In this document: piece by piece, positions 1 through 10,000 of the stretch
Layout: every line of letters begins with the position of its first letter
Position numbering within the stretch: the first letter of the stretch is position 1
DNA from: Vallitalea sp.
GTDB lineage: Bacteria; Bacillota; Clostridia; Lachnospirales; Vallitaleaceae
Direction: 5' to 3'
Assembly (NCBI RefSeq): GCF_025211055.1
Contig: NZ_JAOARO010000077.1
Coordinates: 124,001 to 188,000 of the forward strand
DNA: 64,000 nt
Made by a program: the position numbers and the translations under genes
Notes under the pieces: generated by a model
The model's input: only the letters and a program-made list of their open reading frames with translations
Database searches by the model: none
What the model was told of the DNA's origin: nothing

Positions 1-690
1 AGCTATTACTTCATCAAAATAATTTTGATTGGTATCAACACCACATATGATGATACCCGATTGGTACTTAGAAAAATCTACGTCTAAGCTACAATCATTA
101 CCATTATATAATTCATTAAAATTATAATTATGTTTTCTTCTACCTAGAGTAAAATCTAGTTTATCAAATTCAGGAACTAAAGGATCTCGCAATGGTACAT
201 TGATATGAACAACCCCCTTAGGTAGAGCCATAGCCATACTGTAACTTCTATCTATCACTGTCCTCACATATCTATAATATAGTTCATCATCTTTTGGTAA
301 TGCCAGTTCTTCATAATGTTTAACAAAATTATTATATATATTGTTTTGATTTATTGATTGAGGTGCACCAACATTCCTTAGTTCATGGGGTCTATCTGAC
401 GTAAGTACTATTAGTGGTATCTTAGAAGTTGCTGCTTCTGTAATAGCTGGCAAATAATTACAAGCTGCAGTACCAGAAGTACACACTAATATTACAGGTT
501 CGCCTAATTCTTTTGCTATTCCCAGAGCGAAGAATCCAGCTGAACGTTCATCAATATTGATATATGTCTTAAAATCCCCTTCCATGAAAATCATGGATAA
601 GGGTGTTGACCTAGACCCTGGACTAATTACTACATGTTTTATTCCTAATAAATATAATTCATCAATTAATGCTCCTATATAGTTAGTCAT
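1..690 (-). CDS. menD: MenD (SEPHCHC synthase), 3' end cut by window
   Basis: A continuous reading frame from ATG at 690 to the window edge translates to the N-terminal domain of MenD, the thiamine-diphosphate enzyme that joins isochorismate and 2-oxoglutarate to SEPHCHC. Visible family signatures are the N-terminal MTNYIGALIDEL, ISPGSRSTPLS, the ThDP-activating glutamate in DERSAGFFALG, and SGTAACNYLPA. About 230 residues are present of the roughly 560 usual for the family. AAGGAGA lies 7 bases before the ATG and overlaps the stop region of the isochorismate synthase gene, so the two are co-transcribed. MenD normally belongs to menaquinone synthesis; its place at the end of a metallophore operon is unusual. 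Whether further men genes follow lies outside the window. Confidence 0.93.
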   Translation of the reverse strand, partial: MTNYIGALIDELYLLGIKHVVISPGSRSTPLSMIFMEGDFKTYINIDERSAGFFALGIAKELGEPVILVCTSGTAACNYLPAITEAATSKIPLIVLTSDRPHELRNVGAPQSINQNNIYNNFVKHYEELALPKDDELYYRYVRTVIDRSYSMAMALPKGVVHINVPLRDPLVPEFDKLDFTLGRRKHNYNFNELYNGNDCSLDVDFSKYQSGIIICGVDTNQNYFDEVIA

Positions 691-701
691 AAATTATCTC
701 C

Positions 702-1841
702 TTACAAACACTCTAAAATAGTTTTAAGTTTGCCTTGTGTTTCTATATATTCTTTTTTACAATCTGAATTCTTGACTATTCCACAACCTGCATATCCATA
801 GAGCTTATCATTTTCAATTATTCCCGATCTTATTCCAACTACAAATACACCATTACCAGATTCATCAATCACACCTATAGGTGAAGCATACATACCTCTT
901 TCATGAGGTTCATATTTTCTTATTATTTCTAGGGCGATATCTCTTGGAGTACCTCCTAATGCAGGAGTTGGATGTAATCTATCTCTCCAAGTGATAATAT
1001 CATCAGTGCTATCTGTCATAAGTTTAGTATGTAGATGATATAGATTTTTTGCTTCCAAAAGTTTTCTTTTAGAAACATATGTATTATTACCGTATTTCTC
1101 TAAGGTCTTTTTGATTGTTGATACTACCAAATCATGTTCATGGGAATTCTTTTCATCTTTTAAAAATTCTTCTCTGTTCTTAGAATCATTTTTCTTATCC
1201 TTAAGGAGAGTCCCTGCTACAGCATGACTGATTATTTTATTTTTCTTCTTTTCTAATAATATTTCTGGTGTAGCTCCTAGAAAACACTTACTACCTTTGG
1301 AATAAGCAAAAATAAAGTTCCCTGAATTATTATCAATCAATCTTTTTATAATAAATTCTTCTCTTGGTCTCTTAGATAAATCAATGATAACCTCTCTTGA
1401 TAGAACAACCTTGTTAATTTTCTTTGTTAGTATTTTATCATAGCTAATACCAAATAGCTCTTTCCATTTATTATAATCTGTATTTGTAAGAGTATAATTA
1501 TAATACTCTTCGTTCATTGTAGTATCAGTAAACTTTCTATCTATACCTTGATAATATAGTGTCTGTTTATTATCCTTTATCTTAAGATAATATGAAAAAG
1601 CAATGTTTTCTGATGTAAAATCATTCCATATACTATCTTTTACAGTATTAAAAAAAGTTTTTGTAGAAAAAATATATTTGTATCCGTCAAAGCTTTCGTT
1701 GTGTTTAAAAGTCTTCAACCTCTTGGCACCCATTATTATTTCTTCTTCGTTCGGGTTATAAAACAAGAATTTTTCTTCATCTTGGAAATCATTCCAAAAA
1801 GAGAATATATTATTAAGATTCAATGATTTCTCTTTATACAT
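702..1841 (-). CDS. menF: Isochorismate synthase (MenF/DhbC type)
   Basis: Converts chorismate to isochorismate. The chorismate-binding domain is intact, with AGTL...EEFLKDEKNSHEHDLVV, HPTPALGGTPRD, RGMYASPIGVID, FVVGIRSGII and YAGCGIV. The length of about 379 residues fits MenF/EntC/DhbC rather than the longer salicylate synthases (Irp9, MbtI). The frame could open 21 bases earlier at a TTG, but AAGAGAGG sits 7 bases before the ATG at 1841, so that start is preferred. It lies 25 bases after the DAHP synthase gene and 11 bases before menD. Isochorismate could feed either MenD or an aryl cap (2,3-dihydroxybenzoate or salicylate). No isochorismatase, EntA-type dehydrogenase or pyruvate lyase is visible in the window. 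Confidence 0.92.
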   Translation of the reverse strand: MYKEKSLNLNNIFSFWNDFQDEEKFLFYNPNEEEIIMGAKRLKTFKHNESFDGYKYIFSTKTFFNTVKDSIWNDFTSENIAFSYYLKIKDNKQTLYYQGIDRKFTDTTMNEEYYNYTLTNTDYNKWKELFGISYDKILTKKINKVVLSREVIIDLSKRPREEFIIKRLIDNNSGNFIFAYSKGSKCFLGATPEILLEKKKNKIISHAVAGTLLKDKKNDSKNREEFLKDEKNSHEHDLVVSTIKKTLEKYGNNTYVSKRKLLEAKNLYHLHTKLMTDSTDDIITWRDRLHPTPALGGTPRDIALEIIRKYEPHERGMYASPIGVIDESGNGVFVVGIRSGIIENDKLYGYAGCGIVKNSDCKKEYIETQGKLKTILECL

Positions 1842-1866
1842 ATAATAACCTCTCTTATACAATTAA

Positions 1867-2883
1867 TTAAGCAATATCTCTTCCTACAGCTTTTGCTAAT
1901 ACTCTTAGTTCCTTAACTAGTTTCTTATAACAAAATGGTGTCAATGTCTGCTTTCCATCTGATACTGCATTCTCTGGATCTTCGCAAACTTCTATTATTA
2001 GTCCATCTGCTCCTACTGCTATGGCTGCCTTTGAAAGAGAAGATACCATCCAATCTCTTCCACAGGCATGACTTGGATCAACAATTATAGGCAGGTGACT
2101 TAATCTTTTAATAGCTACCACAGCACTTAGATCCAATGTATTTCTAGTGTAAGTTTCAAATGTTCTTATTCCTCTTTCGCATAGGATTACTTTATTATTA
2201 CCATTTGCCATTATGTATTCAGCAGATAATAAAAATTCTTCTATGGTAGCAGATAAACCTCTCTTAAGCAAAATTGGTTTATGGATTTTACCTAATTCTT
2301 TCAGAAGGGCATAATTCTGCATATTTCTTGCACCTACCTGTATTATATCTGCACATTCTACAAACTGATCTATATAATCTGCTGACATTATTTCTGTAAC
2401 TATGGGTAATCCTGTTTTTTTACTAGCTTCTTTTAGATACTCTAAGCCAGCAGTTCCTAATCCTTGAAAAGTATATGGTGATGTTCTAGGCTTAAAAGCT
2501 CCTCCACGTAAAAATGAAGCTCCATCCCTTTTAACTATTCTTGCTATGTCTTCTATCTGTTGTTGACTCTCTACAGAACAAGGTCCTGCAATTAATGCTA
2601 TGTTTTTCCCTCCTATAGTTTTCCCTTTTATATTATAGACAGAATCCTCTGAATGAAATAATCTATTTGCCCTTTTATATGGATCTTTTATCTCTATGTA
2701 TTTCTTGACTATATCTATAGATTCAATACTATATGGGTCAATTTTATGAGTATCCCCACTTAATATGAGAACCTTAGAATCTAGACCATTAACTTCATGT
2801 GCTTGTACATTTTTATGATCTAGTATTTCTAATAACTTGTTAACATCCTTATCTTTGGTTTGAGATTCTAGTACTATTATTAT
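1867..2883 (-). CDS. aroF: DAHP synthase, type I-beta, non-AUG start
   Basis: 3-deoxy-7-phosphoheptulonate synthase, the first shikimate-pathway enzyme (PEP plus erythrose 4-phosphate). The full 338-residue protein has the N-terminal ferredoxin-like regulatory domain (IIVLESQ onward) and the barrel with IAGPCSVES, KPRTSPYTFQGLG, VGARNMQN, KPILLKRG, GIRTFETYTRNTLDL and DPSHACGRDW. The first in-frame ATG is at 2388, but the frame upstream encodes an essential part of the fold and stays open to a TAG at 2910. Between that stop and the fold there is no ATG, GTG or TTG. A strong AGGAGG (2893-2888) is followed by ATT ATA ATA ATA GTA, so translation must begin at ATT or ATA. ATA at 2883 matches the family N-terminus best; ATA at 2880 has better spacing. 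It supplies chorismate for the operon's aryl precursor. Confidence 0.9.
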   Translation of the reverse strand: MIIVLESQTKDKDVNKLLEILDHKNVQAHEVNGLDSKVLILSGDTHKIDPYSIESIDIVKKYIEIKDPYKRANRLFHSEDSVYNIKGKTIGGKNIALIAGPCSVESQQQIEDIARIVKRDGASFLRGGAFKPRTSPYTFQGLGTAGLEYLKEASKKTGLPIVTEIMSADYIDQFVECADIIQVGARNMQNYALLKELGKIHKPILLKRGLSATIEEFLLSAEYIMANGNNKVILCERGIRTFETYTRNTLDLSAVVAIKRLSHLPIIVDPSHACGRDWMVSSLSKAAIAVGADGLIIEVCEDPENAVSDGKQTLTPFCYKKLVKELRVLAKAVGRDIA

Positions 2884-2911
2884 AATTCCTCCTATTCTCT
2901 TAACGTTCTAA

Positions 2912-4036
2912 TTATATTATTTCTCCTTCTTCAAATTCTTTAATTGCTTCATAAAACATAATTCCTTTGTTATTCATTTTTTTTATAAAACTATCCTCAG
3001 AGATGATATCCGCAACATAATATACGCCACATTCATTTTTATTTTGTATAATATTCATTATTATTTCTATGATATTGGCACCTATAATACCTGATATATC
3101 ATTTCCAGCTCCGTTATATAGAATCTTACCTTCAATTTCTATTTTATTATTGTCTTTTATACCTTCACAGGTTATATAAATCATAGTAAAGTCATTATGA
3201 TTTATATCTCCAACAAATTTCCCCGTCATTTTTTTTGCTAATATATCTTTACCTAGTCTTTTACTATCTTTTATTATTAACATAGCATTTTCAATATCCT
3301 CTTTATTATAGAAAGTATTATAAAAATATGCTTCATCTATATTATTATTCTGGCACATTTTTTCAAACTCTACATTAATTATAGGATAACAATATCTGCT
3401 CCCTGCTGGTTCTGGGAGATTATACTTTTGTATTATATTGTTGTGTAGACTTGTAATGCATCCTCTATTGATATATTTCATCCCTTTACCAACTTTATTC
3501 CGGATTCCGCATATGTAATCATATGCGGAACTAAACGATAATTTTCCTTGAGTAGTAAAATATAATTTTAGACTATTTACAAGGTCAAAATATTTTTTGA
3601 TGATATACATAGGATATATCTCTGTTAATCCTGGATAAACTCCACAAGCTATGATGAACAATAATCTTTTGGATTTTATTATGCTTTCCTTATTTTTTAA
3701 TAAATCATAGAGTTTCTCTCCTCCAGAAACATCTACATAATGTACTCCTTGTTCAATACATGCTAAACCAACTTTATCTAATATAATTTCACTGGGTCCT
3801 GAGCAATTCATAACTATATTGCATCTACTGCAAAAATCTTCAAGCTGTACTTTATTATTAATATCAACTTGTACATATTCTTTTATAGAATCAGAAATAT
3901 CAAACATCTTTTCTAATTTATCCTTGTCTCGAGACCCTAAAAGTAATTCATAATCTGTATATTCTATAAGAGTCTTAACAGCTTTTTTTCCAACACTGCC
4001 TGTTGCACCTAAAATACCTACAATATTTTTTCTCAT
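2912..4036 (-). CDS. Saccharopine-dehydrogenase-like NAD(P) reductase
   Basis: The N-terminal Rossmann fold shows IVGILGATGSVGKKAVKTL, then NIVMNCSGPSEI and GVHYVDVSGGEKLYDLL, the pattern of the saccharopine dehydrogenase NADP-binding family. The remaining 250 residues are poorly recognisable. Lysine metabolism is unlikely in this operon. By context it may reduce a thiazoline ring or another NRPS-bound intermediate; from memory, a reductase of this general class (PchK) serves enantio-pyochelin, which I could not check. The start is uncertain: the frame opens at 4084 inside the NRPS gene, but the fold begins just after the ATG at 4036, which is chosen here although no close ribosome binding site is seen. 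Reinitiation after the NRPS stop is plausible. Its C-terminus, EFEEGEII, resembles the NRPS tail. Confidence 0.7.
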   Translation of the reverse strand: MRKNIVGILGATGSVGKKAVKTLIEYTDYELLLGSRDKDKLEKMFDISDSIKEYVQVDINNKVQLEDFCSRCNIVMNCSGPSEIILDKVGLACIEQGVHYVDVSGGEKLYDLLKNKESIIKSKRLLFIIACGVYPGLTEIYPMYIIKKYFDLVNSLKLYFTTQGKLSFSSAYDYICGIRNKVGKGMKYINRGCITSLHNNIIQKYNLPEPAGSRYCYPIINVEFEKMCQNNNIDEAYFYNTFYNKEDIENAMLIIKDSKRLGKDILAKKMTGKFVGDINHNDFTMIYITCEGIKDNNKIEIEGKILYNGAGNDISGIIGANIIEIIMNIIQNKNECGVYYVADIISEDSFIKKMNNKGIMFYEAIKEFEEGEII

Positions 4037-4052
4037 ATTCAAGCTACTATTG

Positions 4053-7000
4053 TTATATTTCTCCTTCTTCATACTCTTCATCATCCTTGCTTAATTCCTT
4101 ATCAATAAAACTGGTTAATAATTCTATTGTAGGATTATCAAAAATATCTTTTAATGCTATATTGATATTTTCCTCTTTAAAAACATTTATTACTTGAATA
4201 GCTAATAATGAATCTCCTCCTAGTTCAAAGAAATTATCATCAATGCCTATCTCATCATATTTTAAAATATTACACCATATACGAGCGATTTCTTTTTCTC
4301 TATCATTAGTAGGATATCTCTTTTCACCCATAAAAGTCATATTAGATTTTTCATTCATCTCTTTTATCTTTGCTCTATCTATTTTCCCATTATTGGATAA
4401 AGGGAATCTATCTAGTACAACAAACTTCTTAGGTATCATATAATCAGTCAGCTTATGACTTAATAGTTCCTTTATCCTTTCTTGGTTAAAAGAATAATAA
4501 GTATCTTTTGCTTCTGCTATGAAGAAATTATCCATATTGTACACTCTCTTATAACTACTGTCTTTTAATAGTTCTATCCATCTGGATGCTGATAAAAATG
4601 GTAGTTTGATCTCTTTACGCTCATCCATAAGATCTTTATATCCATCTTCAAAGAAAGCTGTTGTATTAAGAATCAATTTATTATTTTCTGTAGGTTCAAC
4701 AAATAATAGATATCCTCCCGGTTCTATCATATCATTAAGGTATTTTACTGTTTTTTCTATATTATCTGCTCTATGAAGGCAATTGTCTGCAATTATGATA
4801 TGGTATCTTTCATCTTCATAGTCTTGTTCTCTGGCTGATTTATTCATATCAAATAATCTGTATTCTATGCTTATATCTTTTAGACTTTCTTTTTTCTTAT
4901 TCAAGAAAAAGTTGGATTCATCTGAATAAGTATATTCTATATTAGTTCCAAAACCTTCTACCAAGTCTTTTGTGATATTAGAAGCCCTACTTCCTATTTC
5001 CAATACCTTAACTTTCTTGTCATTTGAATGGTTTTTTAATAGCTTATCAAAAACATTCAACATAAGCTTTTTATTATAATCTGTGGTTAGATTATATCTA
5101 TTAAGATATTCTGGTGTTAGAAATACTTCTTTTTCCTCTAACAATAACTCTAATGGTTCTATCTCACCTCGTAATATCATATTATAAGTCTTAATATCAC
5201 GTCTAATTTTATTAATTAGGTCTAATGCTTTTGTATAGATGTCCTCGTTTGATTTAATATATCCAGCATTAGGCTTTATAGGAATTTTTACTAATATCAT
5301 GCTATCGCAATAATATTTATTATCTTTTATATAAATAATACTTTCATCTATTAACATGTCTAACCAACTGTTAATAAGGGTTTTGTATCTATCTATATAA
5401 CCTGCTCTTTCCATTATTTCATCTATAGTATATTCCTTAAATGCTTCATTAAATATTCCTGCCTCAAAAAAGGCTCTACATATACCATAAATGCTAGCAT
5501 AATCGGTAAACTTACGAAATTCATCTAAGATTCTATGATAATTAGGAGTCTTAATATTACTGTCTATACTAGTTATATACTTACTTAATTCATTCCAATG
5601 ATATAGATCATCTACAGATTCCACTTTCACTTCATCATATATCCTGTTATCATCTTCTATTATTATATTAGCTATTAGGTACCCTACACCTAAGTCTTTA
5701 GAATCCATAAGAGTTACTACACTATCTCTAATACCATCTATACCACTAATTGCTGATTCAATCTCTCCTAATTCAACACGGTATCCGTTTATCTTGACCT
5801 GTAGGTCTTCTCGTCCAAGAAACTCTATATTTCCATCAGGGAAGTATCTTGCCATATCACCTGTATAATATAATCGTTCACCTTTTTCTGAATGATATAT
5901 GAACCTTTCTTTTGTTTTTTCTTCGTCATTCCAGTAACCTCTTGCAAGACCTTCTCCAGCAATATATAATCTACCTTCGACCCAGTTAGGACAATCCTCC
6001 ATTAGTTCATTCAAGATATGATATCTCTGATTAGTAAGGGGCTTTCCATAAGGTATACTTTTCCACTTATCATTAATATCTTCCACCATAAATATATTTG
6101 ACCAAATAGAAGCTTCTGTTGCTCCTCCCAGACCTGCTACAACAGCATTTTCAAATCTAGCTTTTATTTTACTTGGTAGATTAAGAGGTATCCAGTCTCC
6201 ACTTAACAGTACTAACCTAAGATTAGTATTATTTATAAGCTTATTATCATAATCATATTCAATAAGCATCTGCATAAATGCAGGAACAGTATTCCATACA
6301 GTTATATTGTTCTCATCTAATAGGTCAATCCAATAATCAGGTTCTTTTGCTTTTGTACTTTCAGGTATAATAACGGCTCCTCCACAGGATAACATTCCAA
6401 ATATATCATATACTGATAAATCAAAATTAAGGTTTGATAATGCTATTGTTCTATCATTATGACCTATATTAAAACGTTTATTTATATCTAATATAGTGTT
6501 AACTGCACTTTTATGATCTATGACAACTCCTTTTGGTACTCCTGTTGAACCAGATGTATATATTACATAGGCTAAATCATTAGGTTTTGTCTCGTCTATA
6601 TAATCATCTATGGTTTCATCAGATATCACAACTTCATCAATAGATAGTTTTATTGTTCCTTCTATATCTAACTCTTTATATAGAACAGATTGGGTCAAAA
6701 TAATGTTAGTATCAGCTTCTTTTAATATGACTCTCATTCTATCTACTGAATTACTAGAATCAATAGGTAAATAAGCAGCTTTTGCCATCATTACACCTAG
6801 AACCGCTGGAATCTGTTCCCAACCCTTGTTCATAACTATCGCAATTAGGCTCTTATTATCAATGTTTTTTTCTTCGATATATCTTTTTATTTCATATGCA
6901 TACAAAAATACTTCCTTATATGTTAGTGTTTTCTCATCATTAATGGTAGCTATATAATCAGGATGTTCCTTGACTTGTTTTAGAAACAAGCTTATTAATG

Positions 7001-10000
7001 TTTCAGTAGCCAAAGGAGCTTTTGTATTATTTGCTTCTATTCTTGACTGGTCTAAAATACTAATTAGATTACAAGTATTATCTGTCCACATATCTTTATT
7101 AACTGCCAAATCAGCTAATAATTTTTCATAGGCTGACATTATTTCATTAACCAATCCATCAGGAAAAATCCTATCAATTACATCCCAGAAAAGATATAGA
7201 TTACCTTCCTTTTCTGCTACTTGATGATCTAGCCATACTTGTGGTGTCTCTGACATATTATATTTTATTTTTGGAAAATCCTTACTTACCTGATCCCCTT
7301 CTAAGCTTATCCCTAGACCACTCGTAAATACTATTGGCATAATAGGTGATGAATTATCTTTGTACCCAAGCTTACTGTATTCTCTCTGTACCTCAACACC
7401 ACAAAAATATGGATGGTCAAGATTTTGCCATAATTTCTTTTGTATATTTTTACATCTTTCTAAGAATGTTATGCCATTTGTTCTGTCTACTGACAACATA
7501 ACGAGAGAAGTAAAGTCCCCTATAATATCATTTATCCTATCGTGAACGGGTAATCTATTAAACCTAGTTAAGTTAATTGTAAAATTTTGTGTCTTGCTGA
7601 ACCTTCCTATTACTTCTGAAAATGCAGTCAATAAAATGGCTGAAGGTGTAATATTTTCTTTCTTCCCTATAGATTTAATTCTATTCCACCTATCACTGAC
7701 TAATATGGATTCATAATGATTGAATCTGGCTGATTCAAGAAAATCCGGACTATTTTTAATAGGTATTTCTGGTGCAGGAGGCATAATCTTAATTTCATTC
7801 AACCAGTAATTTTTATCATTTTCATATAATGAAGTTTCCTTTATTTTCTGTAAAGCCAATACATAATCTCTAAAGGAAAGGTGTATTTCTGGAAGTTTAA
7901 AATCCATATCTGCATATAAATTCTTCAATTGTTCCATGAATAATGAAATACTCCATCCATCAAATATAATATTGTCAAAATTCATATGTAGTCTTATCTT
8001 ATCATCGTAATAGGTTGCATTAATATCAAACAAAGGCCATTTATCTATTGATAAAGTTGTGTGAGAAATCTCTTCTCTTATCTCATCCAATTTTTTATTG
8101 ATATTAGAAGCACCTCTTAAATCTGTAGTTTTGATATGATAATCAGGTACTTTTTCAAGTATTACCTGTTTATGTTCTTCTGGTATAATAACAGCTCTTA
8201 ACATATCATGGTATCTAATTAATACATTCAAGGCATTCTCTAACTTACGTATATCAATTGTACTTCCTTCTAATTCATAATAATAGTGAGTAGATACATT
8301 TCCCAGAGTATACAGACCACTACGTCCTATTAGATAAGCCTGTTGTATTTCTGTTAATGGGAATGGTTCATATCTCATCTTATCATTTATTTCAATGTAT
8401 TTTACCAGTTCTTTGTTTTCTTGGTAAGTTTCTTCTATATCATTATTGTCTAAAGCCTTTTCTATGTAAAGTATCTGTTTTTCAAAAACTGGCCTTGTAA
8501 ATATTTCTTCTAGGGATAACCTTACATTTAATTTCTCAGAAACTAATACACTTAATCTAGTTGCAAGAAGTGAATCTCCTCCCAAAGCAAAATAGTTATC
8601 CAAGGTACTTACCCTATCTACTTGTAGTATTTCACTCCATATCTTGGCTAAGGATATTTCTAATGGTGTTTTGGGTAATATACACTCCTTAACATCATCT
8701 TCTTCTATATTCATCTGGGTCAAACTCTTAATATCTACTTTTCCATTAGATGTTATAGGCATTTTGGGGATAATTTTAAATGAAGTAGGTACCATATAGT
8801 GTGGTAGTTTATCTTCCAAGTAATCTAATAGTTTCTTAGTATCTAATGTTAAATCCTTATTTCCCAATACTAAGAAAGATACTAGATATTTACCGTTTAA
8901 GTTGTTTATAGGTATTACAACACTATCTTTTATGTTATGAAATTTATTTATTGCTATTTCAATCTCTGTTAATTCAATTCTATGACCTCTTATCTTCACT
9001 TGAAAATCTTCTCTTCCAAGAAATTCTATATTACCATCTGATAGATAACGTCCTAAGTCACCTGTCTTATACCAACGCTCACCACCCCACATAACAAAAC
9101 TGTTCTTTGTCAACTGTTCCTCATTAACATACCCTCTTGCTACTCCATCTCCACCAATCCATAATTCTCCAGCTACATAGTCTGGACAATCTCTTCCTTG
9201 TTTGTCAACAACTCTGAATTTCTGATTGGTTAATGGCTTACCATAAGGTATTGACTTCCACTCATCAGGTATAGGTAATGTTACCTCATAATGATTAGAC
9301 CATATGGAAGCTTCTGTTGCACCACCTAAGCTAACCATAGATGAATTAACAGCAATCTCTTTCAACTTCTTGGGTAAATTAAGACCAATCCAATCTCCTG
9401 AAAGTAAAGCTAGTCTAATAGTTGGCATATTGATGTGTTTACTCTCTGCCATCAATAACAGCATATCCAACAGTGCTGGAACAGAATTCCAAAGAGTTAT
9501 ATTATACTTGTTTATTAATTTAACCCACTTCTCAGCATCTCTATAAGATTCTTCTTTAATCAATACTACAGTTCCACCAACACTTAGTAAGCCGAATATA
9601 TCAAACACAGATAAATCAAATGCAACTGAAGAAACATTTAATATTATGTCATTTTCTTCTATGTCATACCTATTAATAATATCTGTTATAGTATTTAAAG
9701 CATTAAAATGAGTTATCTCAATACCTTTTGGCTCACCAGTTGAACCAGAAGTAAATATTATATATGCCAGATTACTATTATCTATTTCATTAATCTGTGA
9801 AATTGGTAGTCTTTTTTCTTTTTTCCCTTCTTCTATATCTAATATCTTGATGGAAGAATCTAGGTACTCACTTCCTTCTAACTTCTTATTGATTAATAGA
9901 TGTTTTACATTTGCTTTTTTATACATTACATTTTGTCTAACTATAGGTTGGTCGGCAGCAACCGGAACATAATGTCCACCAATAGATACAATTGCCATTA

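Noticed and set aside
702-1841. Bifunctional salicylate synthase (Irp9/MbtI type)
   Set aside because: The protein is about 60 residues shorter and reads like MenF/DhbC; a salicylate cap is therefore not assumed.
1867-2388. A 173-residue protein starting at the first ATG of the DAHP synthase frame
   Set aside because: The conserved first half of the enzyme is encoded in the same frame upstream to about 2883, so the ATG is internal.
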